64,000 nucleotides of DNA, from NCBI GenBank assembly GCA_958450365.1, contig CAUEEP010000789.1, positions 1-64,000 on the forward strand, given 5' to 3'. The notes beneath the pieces are model-generated. The model did no database searches. It was given only the letters and a program-made list of their open reading frames with translations, and was not told the DNA's origin. Below, one piece after another: positions 9,809-21,314 of this stretch (positions are counted from its first letter, which is position 1; every line of letters starts with the position of its first letter). Source of the DNA: Mesorhabditis belari (taxonomy: Eukaryota; Nematoda; Chromadorea; Rhabditida; Rhabditidae). A program made the position numbers and the translations under genes.

Positions 9809-12339
9809 TTAAATCTCTTCCTGCAGTCGTTTGAACAGAGCTTCTTTTGGCATCTTGTCCTCTCGTACCTATAAAAGGGAGGATCATCGAGTCTCTTATC
9901 TCCATAGAAACGAAGTCCGGGAGAAATTATTAACGAAATCTGGATGAGAAAGTCCAGAAAAAACCAGTAATCGGACGAACTCACCGCATCGATAACTGCT
10001 AGAACAGCATTCCGCACTTTTGGCTCGTCTTCCTCTGCCGCGGCTAGGCCTTCTAATGCTGGCGGTGGTGGTGGGAGACCATTAATTCGTGCCATATACT
10101 GCCGAAAATGGACTGTCTTCAAATGTCGCTCGAGATGATACTAAAATCTTGCGTAAAGTTACTAAAAATAGATCGACTTACCCTTTTACCAAAGAGTTTT
10201 CCACATGATTCACAGTTATAACGTTTCTCTCCAGCATGCGACTTCTCGTGCAGTTTACAAGCTGATGATGAGACAAAAGTTTTGCCACATTCCCAACTGC
10301 AACTGTAGGGGCGCTCTCCTGAAAGCTTAAAGGTTGCATAACTCAAAATCGATAAAAGACCTGTATGAAGACGAATATGTGATGTGAGTGCCCCTCTTTG
10401 CGTAAATCCAGCTCGACAATGTGGGCATTTAAATGGCTTCTCTCCCGTATGCGATCGTTGATGTTCTAGCGCTTTCGACAAATACTAAATTAAAGTTGAT
10501 CACATAATGGTACCAGGCTTTCCAACCTTATTCACTTTTCCACAAATCTCGCAACGATGTCCCATCGAGAGTGGCTTTTTCGGTCCCGACGCAATCTAAC
10601 TAGAACTTATTGCGAACGAGTTATTGCATTACCTTTCGAATAATCAGCTCCATGTGTCGATCTTTTAATAGGCTCAGCCGCAAGTCGCGACTGCCTTTGT
10701 TCTAAAATGAAATTTTGCGTCCGGTTAAAGTTTATAAGTTACCATAAATTCAGATTCAAGATAAACTGGATTCCCCTCATCATCCACGTACTCATAGGCT
10801 TCTCCTTCTTCTGCATAACTAAAAATGTTCAATAAAAAAAATCACTGCAAATCACAAAAAAAAGACTCACTCATTGCCAGAATAATAATCCTCGTAACTT
10901 GTACCCGGTCCCCCATCATCCATCATAATGTTGGAGTTGTCATTTGGCGGAATTTCGCCCTAAAATTGAGCAATTATATCTGTTTGAGTATTCGTTTATT
11001 AAAAAATAAAGAACTCAAAATAAATACCTCTTCCTCAAAAACCTCTTCTTCGGCGGCAACTGAAATTCGTGATCCTTGCTCGGTAAGATTATCGTCCTCA
11101 TCATTTTGAATTCCTCCACCAGATGAGGGGAGAATCATCACCTGAAATTATTATTTGAAAAAGATGCAAAGCTTTCACTTAAAGTTAAATCCTATTCAAA
11201 AAATACTTGTCAAATAGCTTTCAACAAGATTTACTTTCCAAAGTGACAAACCGGTCTTCCATTGGCCTCCAATCGAAGCGGTTCATTAGAAAGTTCTATC
11301 GCCTCTCCATCCTAGAAAAAGATAACAATGTACAAATGGTACAAACTCACAATTGCATGCATTGGATTTTCCACCTGTTGTAATTGAAAAACGTCGTCAA
11401 CCTTAAGAAAGTATTAAAAGAATTTGAAAAAAAACTAAACATACTAGATGTGGCACTGCCAGCGTTTCATTTTGCAAACTCCCTTGCATTCCACTATCGA
11501 TTTGCTAAATGATATGAAATTTTTCTATCAATTATGAAAAATACCTGGACCCATGTGTTTCGTCGTTGAACTTGTAATTCGTGGGAAACAATTTTCATTT
11601 CACCACCAGTCGCTGCATCGACCTAATTCACAATTGAGCTTTTAAAAATTAAAGCTTTCAAACCTGCCACACAGAAGCTCTTGAATAGGCTTTGTTACGA
11701 CGATGTTCCGATTCTCTGATTTCGTTCGAAGAAAAGTCATTAGAGACACCATAATTTGGCCCACCGTCTTCCTCGAAAGGATTATTCCCAACCTAAAAGC
11801 TTTCTTATAATTTTTGTGACTGTGCTATGGAGTATGCTTTTTAATTTCAAGGCACTTACCTCAATATGCATACTCTGCGAAATGATACCCCATAGTTTGC
11901 GTTCATCGGCTATTTTTCGTTTAAATTCCGGAGCCTAAAATTAAAATTAACAAAAATCCATTACGGATACTCACATGAGCCGTTCCATGTTCGACGAGGT
12001 AATGATCACTGAGTGTCGACACGTTGAGAGCCGGGAAACCACATTGTGCACATCTTAAACTGTCAGATTGGTAGGAAAATAAGTTTGAAATCTTCTTTAC
12101 AAAAAAACTTGCCGATATGGGAAATTGCGTAGATGTCGGCTCCATATGTGGCGCTCAAAGACCTCGAGTGTTTCTGAAAATGAGAAAGATTTAGGTATAT
12201 AATTGCCGACTTTTGTACCGATCTGTCTGTTATAACTCTCCCAAAGCCGTACAAGAAAATAATTAGTTACTAACAAAAACTTACGAAAAAAATGATCACA
12301 TTCACTACAAGTGAAAGCAACGCCGTAATTGCCAAGCAT
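9809..12339 (-). CDS. C2H2 zinc-finger protein, six fingers, 18 exons
   Basis: About 520 residues read by joining 18 small exons with GT-AG introns and continuous phase. Two N-terminal fingers ([10 protein letters not shown]...FERHIWSRH and LRCAQCGF...HYLVEH) are followed by a long acidic, Gln-containing middle region. A C-terminal block of four fingers follows: [44 protein letters not shown] and [16 protein letters not shown], joined by HTGEKP, HTGERP and HAGEKR linkers. The TGEKP-type linkers predict sequence-specific DNA binding, so a nuclear transcription regulator is likely. The tail has a PPPPP run and ends LQEEI. The start is placed at 12339 because TTTTCAG lies 6 nt upstream. The specific orthologue is not recognised. 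The stop converges with ndk-1. The upstream gene ends 253 bp away on the same strand. Confidence 0.88.
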
Positions 12340-12592
12340 TCACCCTGAAAATGTATGTTATTTTCATACAACCAGTTTTCTAATCGATAAGTAAATTCTG
12401 TACAAAACATTTTGGTGCAGAGATTGAGCTGTTTTTCGAACGATTTATTCAAAGATAGCAAAGCTTTCGAGATATTTTTACCCGATTGGAAAAATGAAAA
12501 CAGCAGGATTACCCAAAAACAATTATTTAACAAATTGCCAATATCAGAGCAAATCCCTTAACAAAAATGAAATAAACATTCACATATCCAGA

Positions 12593-14762
12593 TTAAGCCA
12601 ATTCTCCTGAAGTCGCAGACATGTTGAGCCCCAATTCGGTCTCGTTCTCGTCGATTTGTGAAGCCGAACTGTTGAGCAAGAGTTCGAGCGCTGATTGAGT
12701 GCTGAATGAGGTCAAACCGAATGCACTTGGCAAATCAAATGAGGTGCCCGCGTTGTTTTCAGCCTGAAAATTTTACATTGAAAATGGTACTTAACTAGTG
12801 ATGACAATGATTTTGCAGCAAGACAAGATATGAAATAAGTTTAAGTTAAAGTTGTACCTCAATGACATCATCACTCATTTCGGCAGCCTGCGATCTCAAC
12901 ATTCCGAGAGGATCGATAAGCTAAAGTCATAATAAAATAAATTATTCTTCATCAAATTACCAATCTTGAAGCAATTTCTTCCGTTGGATCCTGACAGTTT
13001 TGAGGCATGAAGTTTCTAAATCAAGAAAAATTCCTGAATAGCAGTTTTAAATGCCTGTAATCATCTTGCAACAAAGCATCAAAAAGCCCGTGTAGCCTGC
13101 GTTTCTTATCTTCCGTTTGATTGATCACCTCATCGCGAAGTTGATCAATTACAGCAAGAATAATTGACGACTCTATAATAATTATTTGTGAATTATGTGA
13201 ACAAAAGAAAACATACCCAAGTTATTTAAAGGACGTTGCTCTTCTTCATCAATACACCACGAGGCCATCGCTTCGTAAATCTTGCGCCAAGTAACTTGCT
13301 AAAAAGAGCATAAATTTTCTTTGGCCTAGGACTAACCCACCGTCTGAGTAATTTCTCTGTCCCCAGGAGAATCCGTTATTTTGTAAGTCTTCGAAATGTT
13401 ACTTTGTTTGCTTGCCTCACTTGCTATAGCATTCTAAATCAATTGTTGCTTTGAATTCTACAGATAAACAAACTCGCAAAGTATTTTGGCAAAAATAGGT
13501 TGAATTTGCTTCTCGGGTTCCAGCCATCGTGGAAAGCATCCGGTGCGTAAAGATTGACCAATAAAAACCAGACTAAAATACACAAAACAATAGCGTGGAC
13601 AAATTATATTCACTTAGATAAATGTTATTTAAACTCTCAACACAATTACCTTTTTAGCAATTCGCTCTGAATTCCAATATTCATTCTCCATCTTTTGACG
13701 TTCAGCAGCCGCCATTCGATTCAAGTTTCGAATTTCTTCAATTTTATACCTTAAAGTACAACGTACCAAAAGAGAAAAAGAAAACTTTACCGAATCTGGT
13801 CGACAGTCTTGGAGGCAAAATACTTTCTTCGAATTGTACCCAATGAACTTTCATGGGCACCATACCTAAAGATAAAAAGTCTTGCATGCCAAAATCAACA
13901 AAACCATTGGATTCCCTCCAAAAGTTGTCGCAATTCCTGATTATTCCAATTGTCATTTAATAAAATCGACGAACGAGCAGCCTAAAAGGTTTACTAAACG
14001 TTATTAAGACCAGTTCAATTTTAAAAATGGTTAAACTTTTCTTAAATAATAACAAACCAATTCAACAACGTTGGGATCCGGAATCGCTTTCTTTAAAGCC
14101 TGAACTCCTCTGAACACTAAATTTCAAATTTCAAAGTAATATGCTAAACACAAACCTTTGGAAATATTGGAAGGACCGGGATCTTGCTCCTCTTGATCTT
14201 CGTCAACGCTATCTTCATTCTTGGCAATCTTATCCTGCAAAAGTTCACTTAATGAAGTAATAAATGGGACACCCAAGGCTAATTAGACGAGCAACTTACA
14301 AGCGTTTCTTCAGCATCCTCTTTCTTAATACTAACTGGTGTTTTGCGACGCGCAGGAGTGGCTCTTTGAGTCCTTTTTCTTTTTGGAAGTTGCCAAAGTT
14401 CGTCGGTAGATACGTCCAGAGACGAATCTAAATGAGAATCAAAATTTTAAAAATTGTATAACAATTTTTACCTGAATCCATCTCTTGACTGGCTCCGGAA
14501 GTGATCTAGAGCAAATAAATCATTGGCTACACAATAAAAACTAAAACCTGCATGTGATCATCATCGTTTTGTTGCACTGGCAAAGAAGTCGATGGCATTG
14601 GAGCCGTTTCCGCAGTGAGAGGAAGTTCTCTAAAAGATTTTATACAAATTTCTTGAACTAATTTGTGACTAAAGCTATTTATTCGAAAAAGATAACCCCT
14701 TACTTTGCTTGTGGATCCCCCGTAGGAGTCTTCACCCGAGTACTCTTTCGTTTTGGTGGCAT
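12593..14762 (-). CDS. SANT/Myb-like nuclear protein, SNAPC2-like
   Basis: About 457 residues in roughly 16 exons. The N-terminus is basic (MPPKRKSTRVKTP, and LPKRKRTQRATPARRKTP, a likely nuclear localisation signal), then acidic (NEDSVDEDQEEQD). A SANT/Myb-type helical domain spans about residues 150-210 (NDNWNNQELRQLLEGIQW ... KYFASKTVDQIRYKIEEI). Further segments resemble the C-terminal half of vertebrate SNAPC2 from memory: WRKIYEAMASW, then ESSIILAVIDQLRDEV. SNAPc drives snRNA transcription, and nematode relatives act on piRNA promoters, so a role there is a hypothesis only. One intron, 13016-13054, needs a GC-AG splice pair to keep frame. The start follows TTCTAG by 2 nt. It lies between the chk-2-like and zinc-finger genes on the same strand. 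Gene reality is firm; family assignment is tentative. Confidence 0.82.
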
Positions 14763-15043
14763 TCCTAGAATTAAACTCTTGAAATAAGAGCTTTTTTGAA
14801 AAATAAAGTAAATAGAAAAGTTTTAAATACAAAAGCGGATTTAAAATTAGTTAGGAATAAATTTTCTATAATTTCAATTAACATTATCAATTAATTTTAC
14901 TTCAATTCAGCAATGCTGCTTTTGTTTGTAAAGTTTACTTAATCTCTTTATCAAGTCCAATGAACCACAAACGACAGAAAAAGACCTGATTGACTTGGCA
15001 AACATCCAAATTTCTTTGTGTACGATAGGAAACCCAACAAATA

Positions 15044-15049
15044 TTTATT
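15044..15049 (-). terminator. Poly(A) signal of chk-2-like gene
   Basis: AATAAA on the minus strand about 205 nt after the predicted stop at 15252 and 282 nt before the next gene's ATG. Confidence 0.5.
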
Positions 15050-15251
15050 AGAAACTTCAAGCGAATTATACAAACAGTGTTAAAGTAGGAAATTTTAATC
15101 TACGTAGAATATGAAAATACAAAATTTCTAAATTAACTAACAACCAAAACATATGCAAACAAACTTTAAAAGGCCAGATGAAGATCAAATTTTACGTAGA
15201 CCAAAGGCGGTGTACGCAAAATCAAACAGCAGGAGTTCTCCTCTGCGGTAA

Positions 15252-18200
15252 TCAATTTTCAGCCTAAATCACTTTGTCTTAAAATAAACAAATAATCAAA
15301 ACAACCTCGCTGTTGCATGTCAGCAAGTCCTCGGTTAGTTCTTTTGTGCCTGCATCGAACCATTGGTGCTGCAAGGCCTCCGCAGCCGTGATGCGCTAAA
15401 TGATGATATCACTGTAATTCAGAGAAGTCCTCACGTTAGCGCAATTAACTGTAAGCATGCAACGAACAAGCTTTTGTGCATCAATAGAAACGCGTTTCCA
15501 TCTTGGGGAGAAAAGTAATCGTCCTAAAGTTGACTTTGAGAAATGGAGCAACGAACAAAATACCTGTGCGAATTTGTTTTTCCAAATCCATGTCGTTGTA
15601 GGACTCGCAAAATGGTGGATATCCTGAAAGCATCAGAAACAAGACAACTCCCGTTGACCATCTAGAATCAAATTGGATTTAACAAAACACAAAATTTACA
15701 GGTCGACAGCCGATGTGTAAGCTTCAGCGGTATCCCGAATCTCCGGAGCAATGTAGCTTGGCGTTCCCACATAAGAGTTCATCGTTGAAGCTTGATACAT
15801 TATTTTGGCAAGACCAAAATCGCATAACTAAATTAAAACTGGGTTAAAGGCTTTGAAAGCAGTAAAAAAAAACTACCTTAATGATGGTCAGATCCATTTT
15901 TTCAAGTAATAAGATGTTCTCCGGCTTAATGTCGCGGTGAGTAATGCCACGAAGGTGGAGATACTAAATAACTTTTAGACTACGAATAAGATAACTGTAA
16001 AACCTCCAAAGCTTTCATAATCTGATATGTATAGAGTTTTGAAAGATTTTCGGTTAAGCCAATACACTAAATTAAAAAATAGATTAATCCGTAATGTAAA
16101 ATTCACTTGTCCATCAGCATCTTGATAGTGGGTGATTTTTGTGAAAAGATCGCCTCCAGCTGCAAATTCCAGAACAATGTAGGAGCGCAGTTCATCTTCA
16201 TAGTAGTCCAAGTAGCCCATACAAAATGGCTAAATATGTAATAAGCACATTAAAAGTGAATAAAGCATGGTACGTTTTTGATCGAACACATCACTTCGAT
16301 TTCCCTTTTGATATCCTCAAGCTCAGCACAATGTCGCTGCCTAAACCGACTCTTATCTTCCGCCAAAATAAACCAACTGGCTCGGGTTCGTACGATTTAG
16401 AATTTTGATGGCTACACGCTTAGAAACCAGCCCACGCACTTTTGCTAGCAACACCTAAAACTAAAAATATGCCCACGATCTATAGCAAACCTTTGAATAT
16501 CCTCCTTGACCAAGCTCCACGTTCGAGACCACATATTTGTTTGCCAATTTCTGGGGAAGGTCCTTGTATCGGCGCTCATCGTAAATCCAAACTAAAAACA
16601 ATTTTATCAGCTCAATAGCAATTGATCAATAACTTACAATACAGTTCGGCTTTTCCCATCGAAATCACATCACAGTGATTTAATAGGACTCGCTCTCCTA
16701 TCGCGTAACGTTCCTGGTTGATAAAAGTCCCTGAAATTTATCTGTTAGTAATAGTAAAAAGAAAACAAACAACACCCTACTGATTAATAACTCTAACACA
16801 TGCACAACTAACACTTAATAGCTATCACAAACCGAAGCACAAGCACAAAAATAAGCAGGCTTTGAAATAACATAGTCAAGAAGAAATTGTTTTGCATCCG
16901 GGTCACTTGATGTCTTCGCTGTGACCGTGAGCATAAAAAGGTCGTTCCTCACGGGCATCCACAAATTTCACCTCTCTCAGATGCGCTATAATCTTCGTTT
17001 TGTGTTTGTTAAGCCTTCGTCGACGATGATGTCCGCGTCACTCTTCCCACAGTATGATATCGGCCATTAATTGAGAGATTCGTGGATGGGTGCTGGGAAA
17101 ATCCTGAGCCTTTGGGGGCCACGTGTTTCGCAAAGAGATCGTCGTGTGAAAGTGGTGGCTCTTCTCCAAGCTGCGATCCCAATTGATCGTTTTCTCATTT
17201 TCCGCCTCCAGTTCGATGTTTCTATTCACCAACTCGTTGATCACTGTCTCCTCTCGTTCAGCATTTGTTCTAGTTCCTTCAGTCGCCGCTGCAATTGTCC
17301 CCGAAGCATCATTTCGGAGGGAAAAATATTCTAGGTTGAGATGAACAGACGATGTCGATGGTGCATTGGTGGGCGTCAAAGTGGTCACCGTCTCCAAGTC
17401 GTCTCTAAATAAACAAAAAAATAGTTGATTAAAATAAAAATCGAACCTTCCGAATAGGACCCTCCACTTCGTGATCGCTGAGGAGATCTCCCGATTGATC
17501 CAAACGACCGCTCATTTACAAAACAAAACACAAACAACCTAGCCTTAGACTCTTATTAGATTCAGTATCCAAACGACAGAAACGTTATAAAAGAGTCAGT
17601 CAAAAAGTACTTATTGTCACATAAAAGATTAATCAACGGGCAAACATAAAGAAATAACAGCAAGGAAAAGTTGTGCATGTGCTAGTCTCAATCATTAAAA
17701 CTTCACCATTTCGGCTTGTGTCAATCAAATAAGTACGCTCGGTTTTCCGGTCCTAGACGTAAATTGATTTAAAAATGTAGATGCCACATACCCTTTCAAT
17801 CCTGAATTGCTGTCGACTAATCAGAAAGCTCATGTCTCCACCAACGGCGATCAAACGCGCAAAATCATAATACTGATTTCCATTATCTAGAATTTTGTTA
17901 ACGAAAGCGACAGAAAGAGTCACCATTGTTTCTTGTTCTCCCAAATGAAATAACAGGAGCAAATAACTCTAAATCAATAAAAATTATATTTTGAACAATG
18001 CCAACCGATTGGGTCGACTCTTTGGTCCAAAGGCTGAAGACGTGCAAACACTGGTGATTCGATGCTGCTCGATTCGGCGATGCTGATCGAGTCGCACAAC
18101 TCGATGGTTCCGTTGTCGCTGAGAATCGTGGCAGGTCCTTTCTTCTAAATTTAAATTTTAACGAGGTTCAGAAACAGAAAGTACAAGTATTTACCTTAAA

Positions 18201-18263
18201 GTGTAGCTCTTTTCCTTGGACGACTCGCTTCTTCTCGACCTTTGTCCCATTGACTCGGTTCAT
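15252..18263 (-). CDS. chk-2: Chk2-family checkpoint/meiotic Ser/Thr kinase (FHA + kinase)
   Basis: 17 exons sum to 1422 nt, 473 residues. An FHA phosphothreonine-binding domain spans about residues 72-165: SFGRTRN, then SRQQFRI, DTSRNGTFIN and AELYFW. The kinase domain begins at about 182. It shows the glycine loop ELGQGGYSKV, VAIK lysine, REIEVM in helix C, HRDIKPEN, CDFG, the T-loop STMNSYVGTPSYIAPEI, and WSTGVVLFLMLSGYPPF. This order and length match the Chk2 family; nematode CHK-2 triggers meiotic pairing and DNA-damage responses. Exon 1 is 18195-18263 and the HRD exon 15877-15963. The last exon (15252-15263) is least certain: an acceptor at 15278 would end the protein in Thr-Lys instead. 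Intron 5 (16731-17706) is 976 nt, far longer than the rest, and holds a separate coding relic. Other nematode FHA-kinase paralogues exist, so orthology is likely rather than proved. Confidence 0.9.
16903..17515 (-). pseudogene. Decayed coding relic nested in chk-2-like intron 5
   Basis: Same strand as its host. It starts with an exon-like 23-codon segment (MSGRLDQSGDLLSDHEVEG, 17447-17515), a good 42-nt intron, and then coding-like sequence that switches frame repeatedly. Pieces are a coiled coil (LQRRLKELEQMLNERRQ in one frame, ELVNRNIELEAENEK in another), an FHA-like patch split over two frames (NGRYHTVGR, then SDADIIVDEGLTNTKRR), and a third-frame tail (HLREVKFVDAREERPFYAHG) closing at 16903. 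At least three frame changes separate the pieces. A nested gene inactivated by indels, or a mis-sequenced nested gene, would both look like this. The parent protein was not identified. Confidence 0.5.
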
Positions 18264-19056
18264 TATCGAGATTTACCCTAAAGTTATCCATATTTTCCAT
18301 TAGCTGGCAACACAGTTACTAAAGACTTAGAAACGATGCAGCAAAATACCTAGAAACTTTAGATAACACCTACAGTCATGGACAAAAGTCTTGGAAATTT
18401 AACAGAGTGACACGGACATTTTAAATAGCTATCTGCCCGTGTCAACCGACTCTAAATATGAGTAACATTATTTTTCATTAAGTGAAAAGCCATTGTTACT
18501 AGCTTACGTGCCCTACCCCTAGTTGGAGCCCTACCCTAGTTGGAGTAGGGCACGATTCTTTCTTCAAAACCATTTTTGCAGGGGTATTTTTATGCGTAGA
18601 TTCCGAAAAACACAACAAAAGCTTGGGGAAAGAAGTTTTAAGCCGAGTTTCGAGGCTCCAAAGTGCGCGCTTCTATAGTGTACTTCACTATATGGAGCTC
18701 AAGCTATCGACTATTGGAGCACTTTTCAAAGTCAAAACTAGGACCAAAGCCATTTTTAACCACTAAATACTCATTTTCTAAATGAAATTGACTGGTAGAG
18801 GCAAAACATTGAAAAAATATTTTTTGAGATTTCGACTCATTTGGTCTTTTTAACCAGATAATCGAAACTCGGAAAAAAGTATTTTTATTTTGCTCCAATT
18901 TGATCGGAAAAGTAATCAGTAGGTTAAATTATGCCAGAAAAAGTGTTTTTGGCTTCAAAAAATGTTTTGAGAGACCAATTTTAGACCTCCATATTGAAAG
19001 AAAAAAAAAGCTAACATTTTTCCACAAAAATTAAAAAAATGTTGTTTTTCTCAAGT
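18264..19056. other. Intergenic with a solitary Tc1-type end
   Basis: At 18374-18400, TACAGTCATGGACAAAAGTC follows a TA and resembles the outer end of Tc1-like transposons. No partner end or transposase is visible. A short inverted pair GACACGG/CCGTGTC and a duplicated CCCTAGTTGGAG follow. The remainder shows nothing. Confidence 0.4.
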
Positions 19057-19742
19057 GCGCTACTTAATATGAAACAGTCGGGAGTGGGACAAATGCGACC
19101 TTTTTCTTGCGCACCCGGACATTTGCGCACCTTTTTTTCCGCACTTAGCCCATTAGCGCACCTTTTTTCGCGTTTTAAAAAAGCTCTAAAAGCTAATATT
19201 AAACCAATTTCTATTCCAAAAGTTGTTTTTCTAGGTAATTTTAGGGCGTAGAATCGAAATTTTGGCATAATAGAGCGTGTGGAACCAATTTGAAAGACAA
19301 AACGGCTAGGTCAAATTACAGAAAATTGTTGATTTTTCTCTTTGTATAACTCCGTCCGTTCGCTTCCACAAGCTCTGATATGCCAAAATTTCGATTCTAC
19401 GCCCTAAAATTACCTGGAAAAACAACTTTTGGAATAGAAATTGGTTAATATTAGCTTTTAGAGCTTTTTTTAAAACGCGAAAAAAGGTGCGCTAATGGGC
19501 TAAGTGCGGAAAAAAAGGTGCGCAAATGTCCGGGTGCGCAAAAAAAGGCCGCATTTGTCCCACTCCCGCCTAATTATTAAAAAAAATCATTTTTGAAAAG
19601 TAGAATAATCTAAAAAAAGTCTTTTTTTAGGGTTTTTCATTGTCCTCTTTCTTTTTGTAATTGACACCAACATTGGTTTCTTTGACATTTTTCGAGATAC
19701 GACCATTTTGGGGGGTGCGCTACTTAATGTGAAACGCACTGT
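19057..19742. mobile_element. Palindromic element nested in a second element
   Basis: The palindrome proper is about 19076-19572. The left arm CGGGAGTGGGACAAATGCG, TTGCGCACCCGGACATTTGC, CGCACTTAGCCCATTAGCGC is repeated in inverse to CGCATTTGTCCCACTCCCG. Arms are about 185 nt around a loop of about 120 nt. GTGCGCTACTTAATATGAAAC precedes it and the same string in the same orientation (one base changed) ends at 19742 as GAAACGCACTGTA. That resembles the outer end of the Tc3-like element at 21315 (CAGTGCGTTTC...). So the palindrome appears inserted into a non-autonomous Tc3-type relic. It contains no transposase. Confidence 0.6.
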
Positions 19743-21312
19743 ATATCCACCAAATAGCGGAAAGATAAAGAACGGAGCGGCAGAAAAGCCAATAAAGTTA
19801 TCACAGATTGCGGCCGCTATCTGAGCTGGGTCCGTTTTCATCAACAAATCTCACAATCAATGAAACAAAAGAAAAGCAAGCCTAGCTCAAGGCATCAAAA
19901 CGAGCTTTCTACCTGTAAACTGATTAATCCACTCGAGTATTCTCTCATTTCAACCGGTGAATATCGAATTATTGCATATAGGCCGAATAGGTTAATTAGA
20001 GTGCCGAGAACTGAAATCAACTTGATTTAGATATTTTATATAGAAGAGCTTGTTTTGTAGTTTTCCACTTCCTACATGCTTGATGGGTTTGTGTTTTAAG
20101 AAGCTCTACCCGAAGTGATTTGTATCACAGGAAACTAATCATCACCAACATGTACATCGAGTTCATTTATCAACATGCATAGAGAGTTTGTTTATCGTGG
20201 TTCTATGAAAAAAAGATCAATTAGTAAACAAAGTTTCGAACAAAGAGAGATGTTTCGAATAAAGACTATAACATTTTACGAACAGGTGATTTCTTTTCGA
20301 TTCAAAGTTCCGGGTCTTGGGTCTAAATTTGGTTCCTTATCTCTCTAAATTTGGTTCCTAATCTTTGCAAATTTAGATATCTTTTGTGAATCGAAAACAT
20401 AGAGAAAATTTCCCTCAAAGTCAGACTACCTACCTGAAAGGGTCAATCCACTTAAATGGGGTATAACTTAAGATGTAAAAGCTGAATCAACTCACGCTTA
20501 CTTTATTAGATTTCACTAAATAAATATAGAATCTGTTTTGTAAACTTATCAATAAAAACATAGAGAAACTAAGTGTTTAACTTGAGATAACTGTCTGACC
20601 CTCTTCAGAGCTCGACAGTTGTCTCAACTTTGACACTAATTTTCTCTGTGTTTTTATCGGTAAGTCTACAAAACAGATTCCATATTTCTTTACTAAAATT
20701 CAATATAGATTCTAATAAAAGAAACCAGGAGTTGTTTGGGTTTCTATACCTGGAATTATGGACCATTTAACTGGATCGACTCTTTCAAGTAGACTCTTCC
20801 AAGTCCAACTTTGGCCGAAATTTTCTCAATGTTTTTATATTGAAATGTGGTGAGTAAGTTGTGGTTTTCTATAACAAAATTTCATAAGGAACATTTTAAG
20901 ACCAACCACAAGTTGATTGGATTTCTATTTTATTTCTTTTCGCTTCAAAGTTCCGGGTCTTGCGCCTATTTAGATATCTTTTGTGAATCGAAAATTTTTC
21001 AATGTGTTATGTCTACATGAATGTAATCATGTCACACTTTCATAGAGTCTAGTTAAGTGGCGTTGTTGCAAGTGTAAGAAGTGAATATAGCTTATTTGAC
21101 AGCGTGAAATAAAATGAAATAACAAAAATAAAAGAAATTATTTCTTTCCAAAGATTATAACATTTCACGGGCACGCAATTTTTGTGTAGCCAGTCGATCA
21201 CGTTTAGAGTGTGTTCCTTGCAGACAACGGCAAACACAGGGCAGAGTTGGAATACCCTTGTTTAGAATAATTAAATAAAACTGCCGTAGACACTATCGTA
21301 GTCAAATAAAAC
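19743..21312. other. Intergenic with a dispersed repeat
   Basis: No gene recognised. The stretch 20290-20960 (AAAACATAGAGAAAA, TTTTGTAGACTTACC-like and GATCCACTTA blocks) is related to 43195-43810, where it occurs as two tandem units. It is thus a dispersed repeat of unknown type. TTCAAAGTTCCGGGTCTTG occurs twice (20300 and 20945). Confidence 0.45.
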
Positions 21313-21314
21313 TA

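Noticed and set aside
17071..17334. 87-codon plus-strand frame
   Set aside because: Antisense shadow of the nested relic in the chk-2-like intron.
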